From positions 584,001-648,000 of the forward strand of contig NZ_CP049885.1 of assembly GCF_011303755.1 (NCBI RefSeq): 64,000 bases of DNA, given 5' to 3'. The notes beneath the pieces were generated by a model that saw only the letters and a list, made by a program, of their open reading frames with translations, did not search any database and was not told the DNA's origin. A program made the translations under genes and the position numbers. Source of the DNA: Acidovorax sp. HDW3. GTDB taxonomy: Bacteria; Pseudomonadota; Gammaproteobacteria; Burkholderiales; Burkholderiaceae_C. This document shows positions 8,491-18,684 of this stretch, piece by piece. The stretch's first letter is position 1. Each line of letters begins with the position of its first letter.

Positions 8491-8949
8491 ATGCACACAA
8501 GAACCCTTGGCGCGGCGCTGCTCGGCGCCGCCAGCCTGGCGCTGGCGGCCCTGCCGGCGGGCGCGCAAAGCGGCGACAGCCATGCCGCCGACGGCCTGTG
8601 GCTGAGCGCGGACCAGGGCGCGATCATCGAATTCAAGGAGTGCAGCGACAGCCCCGGTGCGCTGTGTGGGCAGATCGTCTGGGACAAGGATGCAGGCACG
8701 TCCGACGATGCCTGTGGCGTACGCATTGCCAAGCTCAAGAAATGGGACGGCCAGGCCTGGCGTGAGGGCTGGGTGCATGACCCACGCAGCAAGAAAAATT
8801 ACAAGGGTGTGCTGCGCGCCCAGGGGGAGCGCCTGAACCTGCGCGCCTACATCGGCACGGAAATTTTGGGCGAAACCGAGGAGATGACGCGCACGGCGGC
8901 GCGTCCGAACATGTGTCCACAGACGGTAGGCCAGGGAGGCAAAGCATGA
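8491..8949 (+). CDS. Secreted DUF2147 family protein
   Basis: The 152-residue product has a Sec signal (residues 1-26, ending PAGAQS). A DUF2147-type domain follows: DGLWLSADQGAIIEF, LCGQIVWDK, then LNLRAYIG. These are small periplasmic lipocalin-like proteins of unknown role. Two cysteine pairs could form disulfides. A strong AAGGAG precedes the ATG. The stop overlaps the ATG of the next gene by 3 bases, so both belong to the operon starting at the cytochrome gene. Confidence 0.8.
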   Translation: MHTRTLGAALLGAASLALAALPAGAQSGDSHAADGLWLSADQGAIIEFKECSDSPGALCGQIVWDKDAGTSDDACGVRIAKLKKWDGQAWREGWVHDPRSKKNYKGVLRAQGERLNLRAYIGTEILGETEEMTRTAARPNMCPQTVGQGGKA

Positions 8950-9845
8950 AAACGCTCTACACCCTGGGTTTGGCCTTGGTGCTCACCCCTCTGCCTGGAC
9001 TGGTTCAGGCCCAGGCCAGTGCGGAGCCGGAGATTGCCAGCTACAGCATCGACACCACGCTCAAGATCTCCACCGACCGCAAAACCCGTGGCGTCTCCGA
9101 CACCCATGGGGAACCTGGGTTGGAGTTAACGGTGGAGGCTGCGCACGAATCGGGTTTGATAGCGCAGTTGCAGCTCGGTAGCGTCAGCCGCGTCAACTAC
9201 CCCGAGGGCAATAACCTCAATGCCATGCTGGCCCTGGGCTGGCGCGGCGGCAATCCCGAGGGTTGGCACTACGGCTTGGGCGCAGCGCGTGAATGGTTCC
9301 CGGGTGCGCGCGTGGACGAGGCCCCTGCCGGCTTTGACGCCAGCTTCACTCCCACGGGCTGGGTTAACACCCGTTTTCATACCAGCTACCTGGTGGCCGA
9401 GCTTGGCTGGAGCTATTTGACGGCGCGTTATCTGTACGTGGTGAGTCGGGACTTTCGCGGCGCCAACACGGCCACCGTCTGCGGCAACTACCTGCTGGTC
9501 AAGCTACCCAGTGGCGATTTGGGGCCGGCGCTGGACTGCTACGGTAGCGCGATGCAGCACAGCCGGGGCACGCAGCTGCTGGACCTCGACCTGAGCTATC
9601 CGCTCAATGGGCAGACCAAGCTGGTGGCGCACCTGGGTTGGCAGCGGGTGCGCAATTTCCGAGGGCTCGACACCATGGACTACCGCCTGGGCCTGGAGCA
9701 CCAGCGCTGGGGCCTGGTGTGGGGCGCAGAGCTGGCTGGAGCCTCGGTGCGCAACCGTGATTTGTTCATTGCCATCGACACCGATGGCACCATGCGGCAG
9801 ATGGAAAAGCCGAAGCTGATTCTCACGGTGGCCAAGAAATTTTGA
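8946..9845 (+). CDS. Outer-membrane beta-barrel protein resembling TorF-family putative porins
   Basis: The 299-residue product has a signal peptide (residues 1-22, ending LVQAQ). The early segment STDRKTRGVSDTHGEPGLEL resembles the opening strand pair of TorF/Gcw_chp porin-like proteins. The rest is alternating beta-strand sequence ending in a terminal Phe (LILTVAKKF), the outer-membrane insertion signature. It ends the five-gene set of exported proteins and may be its substrate pore, by inference. The family call is tentative; the barrel call is firmer. Confidence 0.6.
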   Translation: MKTLYTLGLALVLTPLPGLVQAQASAEPEIASYSIDTTLKISTDRKTRGVSDTHGEPGLELTVEAAHESGLIAQLQLGSVSRVNYPEGNNLNAMLALGWRGGNPEGWHYGLGAAREWFPGARVDEAPAGFDASFTPTGWVNTRFHTSYLVAELGWSYLTARYLYVVSRDFRGANTATVCGNYLLVKLPSGDLGPALDCYGSAMQHSRGTQLLDLDLSYPLNGQTKLVAHLGWQRVRNFRGLDTMDYRLGLEHQRWGLVWGAELAGASVRNRDLFIAIDTDGTMRQMEKPKLILTVAKKF

Positions 9846-9855
9846 ATCTGCGAAT

Positions 9856-9909
9856 GAAAATGGCCGCTAGCGCAATATACAAGCGCGCTAGTAGCTATCA
9901 AATTAATAG
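9856..9909 (+). repeat. Comamonadaceae-type short palindromic repeat, copy 2
   Basis: AAAATGGCCGCTAGCGC, spacer ATATAC, then AAGCGCGCTAGTAGCTATCA follow the family pattern. It fills the start of the 209 bp gap before maeB. The remainder of the gap shows no clear promoter to me. Confidence 0.65.
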
Positions 9910-10054
9910 TAATTCTGTGCTCCACCGGAATGGGTTGCCTATTGAGCACCGCCCCCCAGTAGATGCTGCCGCCAGGGCTCTATGATGGCGGGCTGCCAGC
10001 AGCGGACTGCTGCCCTGCTGCCAGCCCCCTTTTTCCGGTTTCTGGTACCTCCCT

Positions 10055-12367
<2,313 letters not shown>

Positions 12368-12391
12368 GAGGTAACGCCGACGCAGAAAATG

Positions 12392-12425
12392 AACACCCCC
12401 CTGTCGCAAGGCTGGGGGGGTTTGC
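12392..12425. terminator. Intrinsic terminator between maeB and the formate/nitrite channel gene
   Basis: A run of C (12396-12401) pairs with a run of G (12414-12420) across an 11-12 base loop, followed by TTT. It lies between convergent genes and is short on U residues, so its strength is uncertain. Confidence 0.6.
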
Positions 12426-12427
12426 TT

Positions 12428-13240
12428 TCAGGTCAGCGTGCGCGTTGGCGCCGTGCGCGCGTGCGTGGTGTAGAGCGTCAGGCCGGTGAACGCCAGGCCG
12501 CCGACGATGTTGCCCAGCACCACGGGGATTTCGTTCCAGATCAGGTAATCCATGATGGAAAAGTTGCCACCCATCATCAGGCCCGAGGGGAACAAAAACA
12601 TGTTCACCACCGAATGCTCAAAACCCATGGCAAAGAACAGCATGATGGGCATCCACATGGCAATCACCTTGCCGCTGACGGTCGTCGAGATCATGGCGCC
12701 GACCACACCGGTGGACACCATCCAGTTGCACAGCACGCCACGCAGGAAGATGGTGCACCAGCCCATCAGCCCGTACTGTGCGTAACCCAGGGTGCGGGCC
12801 TCGCCGATGTGGCCGATTTTTTGCCCGATCTCGTTGGGCGCGATGGAAAAGCCATAGGTGAAGATGAAGGCCATCATCGCCGCCACGGTGAGTGCGCCCA
12901 GGAAGTTGCCCACGAACACCAGGCCCCAGTTGCGTGCAATGCCACCCAGGGTCACGCCCGGACGTTTGTCCAGCCAGGCCAGGGGCGTGAGCATGAATAC
13001 GCCGGTCAGCAGGTCAAAACCCAGCAGGTAGAGCATGCACACGCCCACCGGGAACAGCATGGCGCCAATCAGGGCTGAGCCACTCATGACGGTGGCCGTG
13101 ACGGCAAACACCGCCGCCAGCGCCAGGATGGCGCCGGCCATGAAGGCGCGGATCAGCGTGTCGCGCGTGGACATATAAATCTTGGCTTCGCCGGTATCGA
13201 CCATCTTGGTGACGAATTCGGCGGGGGAGAGGTAGGCCAT
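12428..13240 (-). CDS. Formate/nitrite transporter family channel
   Basis: The 270-residue integral membrane protein has about six transmembrane helices and the FNT motif pattern (FFAMGFEHSVVNMFLFPSGL near residue 195, and NWGLVFVGNFLGAL). FNT proteins form pentameric inner-membrane channels for formate, nitrite or related monovalent anions. I chose the start MAYLSPAEF because AGGAG lies just upstream. The gene is 5 kb from the nitrate/nitrite assimilation operon and not part of it, so formate and nitrite both remain possible substrates. Confidence 0.88.
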   Translation of the reverse strand: MAYLSPAEFVTKMVDTGEAKIYMSTRDTLIRAFMAGAILALAAVFAVTATVMSGSALIGAMLFPVGVCMLYLLGFDLLTGVFMLTPLAWLDKRPGVTLGGIARNWGLVFVGNFLGALTVAAMMAFIFTYGFSIAPNEIGQKIGHIGEARTLGYAQYGLMGWCTIFLRGVLCNWMVSTGVVGAMISTTVSGKVIAMWMPIMLFFAMGFEHSVVNMFLFPSGLMMGGNFSIMDYLIWNEIPVVLGNIVGGLAFTGLTLYTTHARTAPTRTLT

Positions 13241-13417
13241 GGTGCAAGCTCCTGGGGCTAAAAACAAAGACGCAGGGCTTTACGCAAGGGCCGTGCCAGG
13301 GCTGTGCTCGGGGTCGCTCCTGGGGCTCAGGCGCCTGCCAGGTGGGCGGGAAGGTGCGGCTGTGCGCCATGCTGGTGCAGACGGGCACATTGGCTGTGCA
13401 TGGCGGTGTTTTTGGGT

Positions 13418-13471
13418 AAAAAAACACCTCAAACGCTTGTCAATAAAGCGTGAGTAGCTATAAAAATAATA
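13418..13471 (-). repeat. Comamonadaceae-type short palindromic repeat, copy 3
   Basis: A degenerate copy: AAACGCTTGTCAATAAAGCGTGAGTAGCTATAAAAATAATAG. It directly precedes the 12-bp tandem repeat. The rest of the gap (13241-13417) is GC-rich and shows nothing I can name. Confidence 0.55.
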
Positions 13472-13517
13472 GCAATTTAAACGGCAATTTAAACGGCAAT
13501 TTAAACGGCAATTTGAA
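13472..13517. repeat. 12-bp tandem repeat abutting the TonB receptor stop codon
   Basis: GCAATTTAAACG occurs three times perfectly and a fourth time as GCAATTTGAAC. The array ends at the stop codon of the TonB receptor gene. It is AT-rich in a GC-rich genome. Function is unknown. Confidence 0.8.
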
Positions 13518-15890
13518 CTAAAACTGTATCCCCAACCGCAGGTAGTACGCTGCGCCGTTGTAGCCAAACGGTGCGTACTGTGAGTAGCGGATGGGCTTGC
13601 CTGCACCTGTGATGGCGTCGTCGGTCTCGCCCCATGCCTCGGGCTTGGTGTTGAGTACGTTGGTGCCGCCCAGGGTCAGGGTGGTGTGCGTGTTGATCTG
13701 GTAGCGCCATTGCAAATCCAGCGTCCAGCGGGCGGCGAAGGTCACAGGCGTGTAGCCATAGGTGCTGGCGTAACTGCCGTAGCGGCTCACGTTCGCCGCG
13801 AGTGTGTGGCGGGGGGTGCTGTACGCAGTCCAGAGTTTGAAGGCGCTGCTCGGTTGGCCCGATTCCATCGTTACCCGGGTGTACGGGTCGAGGATCAGGT
13901 CCGTCATGTCCACCCCCAGCACGGCGGGCGCGCGGTTGACCTGGGTGATGCGCGTGCGCGCGTGCTGCCAGCCGGCGCTCAGGTGCCAGCGCCGGCCCTG
14001 GGGCAGGTCGTGCTGGTAGTCCAGGCGCAGGTCTACGCCGCGCGTGCGCGTGCCCACAGCGTTGGTGAAGTAGGTGGCGCCGTCCACATGCTGCTGCTGC
14101 AAGATGGCCTGGGCCTGTGGGCTGAGTTGGGCCAGGTTCCAGCCGGCGATGTAGCCCGTGGGCATGATGCGGTCGCGGATGTCGGTGATGAAGGTGTCGG
14201 CGCTGGCCGTGAGGTTGTGCGTGGGCCGCCAGACCGTGCCCAGGGTGAAATGCTGCGAGGTTTCGGACTTGAGGTCGGCAGCGCCCAGGGCGCGGGCCAC
14301 AGGGTGATCGACTCCGTAGTGGCCAAACTGCAGGATCTCGGCGCCATCGCGCACCATGGAGGTCGAGGTGTAGTTGGTTTGCGCCAGCGATGGCGCACGA
14401 AAGCCGCTGCTGATGCTGGTGCGCAGCAGCCAAGTGGGCGTGGGCTGCAGGCGCAGGGCCAGCTTGCCGTTGACGGTTGGGCCAAAGTCGCTGTAGTGCT
14501 CGGCGCGGGTGGCCGCGTTGAGCGTGAGGGTGGGCGCCAGCGCGTATTTCAGATCCAGGTACAGGGCGTGGCTGCTGCGCTGGGCGCTGACGGCATTGTC
14601 GGGTGCAAAGCCGCCAAAGCCCTGCGCCCCGGCGTACCAGGGTGAATCGGGCCCGAGCAGGTAGGAGGCCGGCTCACCGGCGCGGATGCGGTAGCGCTCG
14701 CGCCGGTATTCGTAGCCGCCGGCGAGCAGGTGCGGCCCGAAGGCGCGGCTGAAATCGGCGTTGAGGCTGTGCTGGGCCACGGCGGTGGCGCCGCTGTCGA
14801 ATGTGGTGGGGGTGCTCAGGCCGAGCGAGCGGTTGAGCGAATTGGCAACATAGAAGTGAAAGTCGTTGCCGCCGCCGGTGTAGGCCAGGTTCCATTGTGT
14901 GCCGTCGGCCCAGCGGCCCTTGGCGCCCAGGGTGGCCGAAAGATCAGAGATGCGCGGTTCGATACGTGGCAAAAAGCCCTGGGGATAGAGGGCGGGCAGG
15001 TTGCGCTCGTCGCCTGCCGGGCGAAAGAAAGCGCCGGCGCTGCTGTGGCGGCGGCTGACCTGGCCGTGGGTGTAGAGCGTGGTGTCGCCCCGGGGGACTT
15101 CAGCGTTCCAGGCCAGCAGTGCGTCTTGCGTGTCGGCGTCGCCAAAGTGCAGGTTGGTGCGCCCGCCGTCTTGCGGATCGGGCTCGGCGCGGTTGGTGGC
15201 GCCCCGATCGCGCAGCTCGGCCGTGAGGTTGATAAAGCCATCGCCTGCCAACGGGCGGGTGTAAAAGACGCTGGCCTGGCGCTGCAGGCCATCGCCCGCC
15301 GTGGTTTGCCCCAGGTGCAGTTGCGCTTGGCTGGTGTGGCCGTAGCCTTTGAGCACGATGTTGAGAATGCCGGCGATGGCGTCCGAGCCGTACTGCGCTG
15401 CCGCGCCGTCGCGCAGCACCTCCACGCGCTCGACCGCCAGCAGGGGAATGGCGTCCAGATCCACCCCCGTACTGCCCCGGCCTATGGTGCCGTTCATGTG
15501 CAAGAGCGCGCCTTGGTGCTGGCGTTTGCCGTTGACCAGCACCAGCACCTGGTCGGGGTTGAGCGCACGCAGGGTGAAGGGCGGCGCGTGGTCGGTGCCG
15601 TCGGCAATCGAGGGGCGCGGGTGGTTCATGCCCGGCACCAGCGCGGCCAGGGCCTGGGTGAGCTGCAGGGGGCCCACCGATTGCAGTTGCTCGGCGGTGT
15701 ACACGTCGATGGGCACAAGGGCGTCGGGCGCGTTGTGCGCGCCGTCGCGCGAGCCGACGTCGGCCTGCGGCGGGGTTTGCACGCGCACCAGCTCGTCGAG
15801 CGGTAGCGCGTACAGGTCGTGTGTGGGTGCATCGGCCCAGGCAGCGTGGCAGAGCGCGCCAAGGGACAGGAGGCTCAGGAGTCGCTTCAT
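13518..15890 (-). CDS. TonB-dependent outer-membrane receptor
   Basis: The 790-residue product has a signal peptide (residues 1-19, ending AAWAD). A plug domain follows (about 60-180) with VLVLVNGKRQHQGALLHMNG and VERVEVLRDGAAAQYGSDAI. The remainder is a 22-strand-type barrel ending in Phe (YYLRLGIQF). Such receptors import siderophores, cobalamin, sugars or other ligands using ExbBD-TonB energy. It is the last gene of a three-gene operon, and its start overlaps the yfiR-like stop by 4 bases. The link to a diguanylate cyclase suggests a ligand-sensing rather than purely nutritional role; the ligand is unknown. Confidence 0.9.
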   Translation of the reverse strand: MKRLLSLLSLGALCHAAWADAPTHDLYALPLDELVRVQTPPQADVGSRDGAHNAPDALVPIDVYTAEQLQSVGPLQLTQALAALVPGMNHPRPSIADGTDHAPPFTLRALNPDQVLVLVNGKRQHQGALLHMNGTIGRGSTGVDLDAIPLLAVERVEVLRDGAAAQYGSDAIAGILNIVLKGYGHTSQAQLHLGQTTAGDGLQRQASVFYTRPLAGDGFINLTAELRDRGATNRAEPDPQDGGRTNLHFGDADTQDALLAWNAEVPRGDTTLYTHGQVSRRHSSAGAFFRPAGDERNLPALYPQGFLPRIEPRISDLSATLGAKGRWADGTQWNLAYTGGGNDFHFYVANSLNRSLGLSTPTTFDSGATAVAQHSLNADFSRAFGPHLLAGGYEYRRERYRIRAGEPASYLLGPDSPWYAGAQGFGGFAPDNAVSAQRSSHALYLDLKYALAPTLTLNAATRAEHYSDFGPTVNGKLALRLQPTPTWLLRTSISSGFRAPSLAQTNYTSTSMVRDGAEILQFGHYGVDHPVARALGAADLKSETSQHFTLGTVWRPTHNLTASADTFITDIRDRIMPTGYIAGWNLAQLSPQAQAILQQQHVDGATYFTNAVGTRTRGVDLRLDYQHDLPQGRRWHLSAGWQHARTRITQVNRAPAVLGVDMTDLILDPYTRVTMESGQPSSAFKLWTAYSTPRHTLAANVSRYGSYASTYGYTPVTFAARWTLDLQWRYQINTHTTLTLGGTNVLNTKPEAWGETDDAITGAGKPIRYSQYAPFGYNGAAYYLRLGIQF

Positions 15891-16441
15891 GGCTGGCCTC
15901 CCCGCAGCACCGTGGCAATGGACAACAGGGGCGCTGCAATGTGCAGGCCGGTTTTGACGGCAGCGTCGTAATTGATCTTGATCTGCACCTGCTGCGCAAC
16001 GAAGTTGATCTGGATGATTCCGCCTTGCTCGGCAAAGCCTTTGGCGTCGCTCACGCTCAAGATGCCGTGCTCTTGTGCATAGGCAATGGCGGCCTGGCGG
16101 GTGGCAACCGTGGGCATGGCGATAAAAAGCATGTCCGGCTGGCCCACCTCTTGTACCTGGGCCACGCTGCGGATGCGCACGGGCCGGCCCTGGATGCGCT
16201 GCGTGGCATACAACTGGGCCAGCTGCTCGCTCAGGGGGTGGCTGCCCAGGACGGTGATGTCAAACGCTGCGCGCTCGGGCTGCGGCCACTGCACATAGCT
16301 GGCAAAGCGCCCCAGAAAGACGGCCTTGAGCTGCAGCTCATCCTGCCCCGGCCACGCTGGCGCCATGCCCGCGAGCAGGCACAAGAGCGTGGCCAGCAGG
16401 GGTTTGAGGCGTGTGAAGGGGGGCACGTCAGGCGCTTTCAA
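15887..16441 (-). CDS. YfiR family periplasmic protein (DUF4154)
   Basis: The 184-residue product has a signal peptide (about residues 14-32). The YfiR domain follows: ELQLKAVFLGRFASYVQWP, the central PDMLFIAM, then GILSVSDAKGFAEQGGIIQINF. In Pseudomonas and E. coli, YfiR is a periplasmic inhibitor of the diguanylate cyclase YfiN, released by envelope or redox signals. Here it overlaps the diguanylate cyclase gene upstream by 14 bases and the TonB receptor gene downstream by 4, so the three are translationally linked. Confidence 0.85.
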   Translation of the reverse strand: MKAPDVPPFTRLKPLLATLLCLLAGMAPAWPGQDELQLKAVFLGRFASYVQWPQPERAAFDITVLGSHPLSEQLAQLYATQRIQGRPVRIRSVAQVQEVGQPDMLFIAMPTVATRQAAIAYAQEHGILSVSDAKGFAEQGGIIQINFVAQQVQIKINYDAAVKTGLHIAAPLLSIATVLRGGQP

Positions 16442-17675
16442 CGCGGTTGCGGCCGGCCTGCTTGGCGCGGTACAGGGCCTGGTCGGCGGCTTCGATCAGC
16501 GCCATGGCAGCGTCGGCACGGGCGCTGCCTACGTGCAGGCCCAGGCTGACGGTCACTTGCAGCTGTGGGCCCTGCGCCAGGACGAAGCGGTGGCTGGCCA
16601 CGCTGGCACGGATGCGTTCGGCGATCTCGGTGGTGGTGGCCAGGTCGGCGCCGTCGCACAGCAGCAAAAATTCTTCGCCGCCGTAGCGCGCGGCCAGATC
16701 GTAGGTGCGGATGCCCGCTTGCAAGATGCGCGCAATTTCCTGCAGTACCTGGTCGCCCGCCGGGTGGCCGTGCTGGTCGTTGACTTGTTTGAAATGGTCC
16801 ACGTCGAGCAGGATCACGCCCATGGATTCGTGCTTGCGCTGGGCGCGGGTGGCCATGGCTTGCAGGGTTTCCAGGGCATGGCCTCGGTTGGCCAGGCCGG
16901 TGAGGGCATCGGTGGTGGCCAGACGGCTGAGCAGCTCGTCGCGCTGTCGGATCTCGTGCAGCATGGCATTGAAGCCCCGGTAGAGCTCGCCAAACTCGTC
17001 CGTGCGCAGCGTGCCCAGCGTGGCGGTGTAGTCCTTGCTGTGGCCAATGCGGCGCATACTGGCCAGCAGCTGCAGCATGGGGCGCGTGAAAATCAGTTGC
17101 AAACGCCAGGACAACAGCAGCAGGCTGGCAAAAATCAGCAGCGATGCGCCGCCTTGCAGCCACATAAAGCTGCGCATCTTGGCGTACATGGCGTCGTTGT
17201 CGGCCAGCAGTGCGAGGGTGCCCAGGTGCGTGTCATCCAAGGTGATGGGGTAGAGCACGTAGTGGTGGGTGCGCTCCATGCCTTCGTGCACTCCAGCCTG
17301 GGGGGCCATCAGGGGCTTGATGCGCGCTTGCCAGGCTTTGGCCGCAGACGCGGGCATGGCGGGTGCGAGGTACTGGCTGAGCAACTGGCCGTGTTCGTTC
17401 TCGACGAAGGCGTAGTGGATGTGCGGGTTGGTGTGCAGCGCCGCCAGCATTTTGTCGGCGCTTTGTGCGTCATGGAACGCCAGTGCGGCGCGCATGTTCT
17501 CGCTGGTGATGGCGGCGATCTGGTGCAGGGCGCGCAGCGACGACTGGCGCTCGGCAGCAAAGGTGGAGTACAGCGCCACCAGGGAAGATACCAACAGCCC
17601 CAGCCCCAGGCTCAGGCCGAGCAGCACCACGAGTTTGTAGCGGATGGAGAGCTGATCGAGCGAGAGGACGTTCAA
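16428..17675 (-). CDS. Membrane-bound diguanylate cyclase (YfiN-like)
   Basis: The 415-residue protein has a transmembrane helix near residues 14-36, a periplasmic domain (about 37-165) resembling CHASE8, and a second helix (about 170-192). A HAMP region and a GGDEF domain follow (about 255-412). The active-site motif is GGEEF. RTYD ends five residues before it, the RxxD inhibitory site that binds product c-di-GMP. It should make c-di-GMP at the inner membrane. Architecture and the adjacent yfiR-like gene match the YfiN/TpbB class. A plausible promoter lies just upstream. Confidence 0.88.
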   Translation of the reverse strand: MNVLSLDQLSIRYKLVVLLGLSLGLGLLVSSLVALYSTFAAERQSSLRALHQIAAITSENMRAALAFHDAQSADKMLAALHTNPHIHYAFVENEHGQLLSQYLAPAMPASAAKAWQARIKPLMAPQAGVHEGMERTHHYVLYPITLDDTHLGTLALLADNDAMYAKMRSFMWLQGGASLLIFASLLLLSWRLQLIFTRPMLQLLASMRRIGHSKDYTATLGTLRTDEFGELYRGFNAMLHEIRQRDELLSRLATTDALTGLANRGHALETLQAMATRAQRKHESMGVILLDVDHFKQVNDQHGHPAGDQVLQEIARILQAGIRTYDLAARYGGEEFLLLCDGADLATTTEIAERIRASVASHRFVLAQGPQLQVTVSLGLHVGSARADAAMALIEAADQALYRAKQAGRNRVESA

Positions 17676-17708
17676 GGCAGGGCAGTAGCGGGGGGCTGGA
17701 TCGACGGC

Positions 17709-17737
17709 ACTATACCCAAGGATTTTGGATGTTTACA
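17709..17737 (-). promoter_or_regulatory. Candidate sigma-70 promoter of the diguanylate cyclase / yfiR / TonB receptor operon
   Basis: On the minus strand TGTAAA and TATAGT are separated by 17 bases and lie 34 bases upstream of the cyclase start. The -10 matches 5 of 6 consensus positions, the -35 only 3 of 6. It overlaps the end of the beta-lactamase gene. Confidence 0.45.
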
Positions 17738-18602
17738 GGGGACTATTGCGGGCGGCGTGGGCCACCTGCGCAAGCGCAGCCTCGCGGGTTTGCAGGCTGG
17801 CCGCAGACTCTGTCAGGAACGCCGCCACCACCAGGGGCGCATGTCCTGCGGGCCAGTAGATACCGACGTCGTTGGTGGTTCCATGGCCGCCGGTGCCGGT
17901 TTTGCTGCCCACGCGCCAATCGGCGGGCATCTGGGCCGCCAGCCGCGCGGTGTTGGTGCGTGTGCCTCGTAGCCATTGGGTGAGTTGGGCGCGGCTGCGG
18001 GCGGACAGGGCATCGCCCAGGACGCAGCGCTGCAGTAGCCCCGCCATGGCCCGGGGGCTGCTGGTGTCGCGCGCATCGCCAGGCGTGGCCTCGTTGAGCT
18101 CGGGCTCCCAGCGGTCCAGGCGCGTGACTGGGTCGTCGAGCTGGCGCGCAAACTGTGTCAGCCCTTTGGGGCCGCCAAGGGTGTGCAGAATCAGGTTGGC
18201 TGCGGCGTTGTCGCTTTCGGTGATGGCGGCGTGGCACAGCGCGGCCAGGGTCATGCCGTTGCCGTCGGCATGGCGCTCGGTCACGGGCGACCAGTGCAGC
18301 AGTGCTTCAGGCCCGAAGGGAATTTGACGTTCGAGCTGTTCCAGGCCCTGGTCTACCCGCTGCAGCACATGCGCGGCAGCGAGCCACTTGAACGTGCTGC
18401 ACATGGGAAAACGCTCATCGAGACGATGGCCGGTAAGCCGTCCGCTGTGTGTGTTCAGCACCGCCACGCCCAGGCGCCCCTGGCTGCTGGCTTCTATGGC
18501 TTGCCAGGGTGGGGGTTCTGTGGTGGTTGCGGCGGCGGCCCAGCCTGGGGCGAGCGCGCCGCACGACAGCAGAGCGAAGCGATGGAAGTCTCGACGTTGC
18601 AT
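17733..18602 (-). CDS. Class A (serine) beta-lactamase
   Basis: The 289-residue product has all class A motifs in order. These are STFK (after Met-Cys, so position 69 is Cys), SDN, an omega-loop EPELNEA with the general-base Glu, and SKTGTGG. The N-terminal RRDFHRF followed by a hydrophobic stretch looks like a twin-arginine signal. Cys69 is shared with some extended-spectrum and carbapenem-hydrolysing enzymes, but the partner Cys238 of KPC-like enzymes is absent (Gly in KTGTGG). Overall it resembles the chromosomal L2-like group. Substrate range cannot be read from sequence. No ampR-type regulator is adjacent. Confidence 0.92.
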   Translation of the reverse strand: MQRRDFHRFALLSCGALAPGWAAAATTTEPPPWQAIEASSQGRLGVAVLNTHSGRLTGHRLDERFPMCSTFKWLAAAHVLQRVDQGLEQLERQIPFGPEALLHWSPVTERHADGNGMTLAALCHAAITESDNAAANLILHTLGGPKGLTQFARQLDDPVTRLDRWEPELNEATPGDARDTSSPRAMAGLLQRCVLGDALSARSRAQLTQWLRGTRTNTARLAAQMPADWRVGSKTGTGGHGTTNDVGIYWPAGHAPLVVAAFLTESAASLQTREAALAQVAHAARNSPL

Positions 18603-18684
18603 GGGGCTGGAATGTCAAAGCTTTCAATGATATGTGCGGTCGCGCAGTTATCGGGCGGTGTTGTGCGCTATGCAGCTGTGTTCG

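Noticed and set aside
12428-13240. Formate/nitrite channel considered as part of the nitrite assimilation operon (nirC)
   Set aside because: It is 5 kb away from the operon's last gene, separated by an unrelated operon and a beta-lactamase gene, and no sequence feature decides between formate and nitrite.
13472-13517. 12-bp tandem repeat considered as a CRISPR array
   Set aside because: Units are contiguous with no spacers and no cas genes are present.
17733-18602. Beta-lactamase considered as a KPC/SME-type carbapenemase because of Cys69
   Set aside because: The disulfide partner Cys238 is absent (KTGTGG), so the carbapenemase signature is incomplete.
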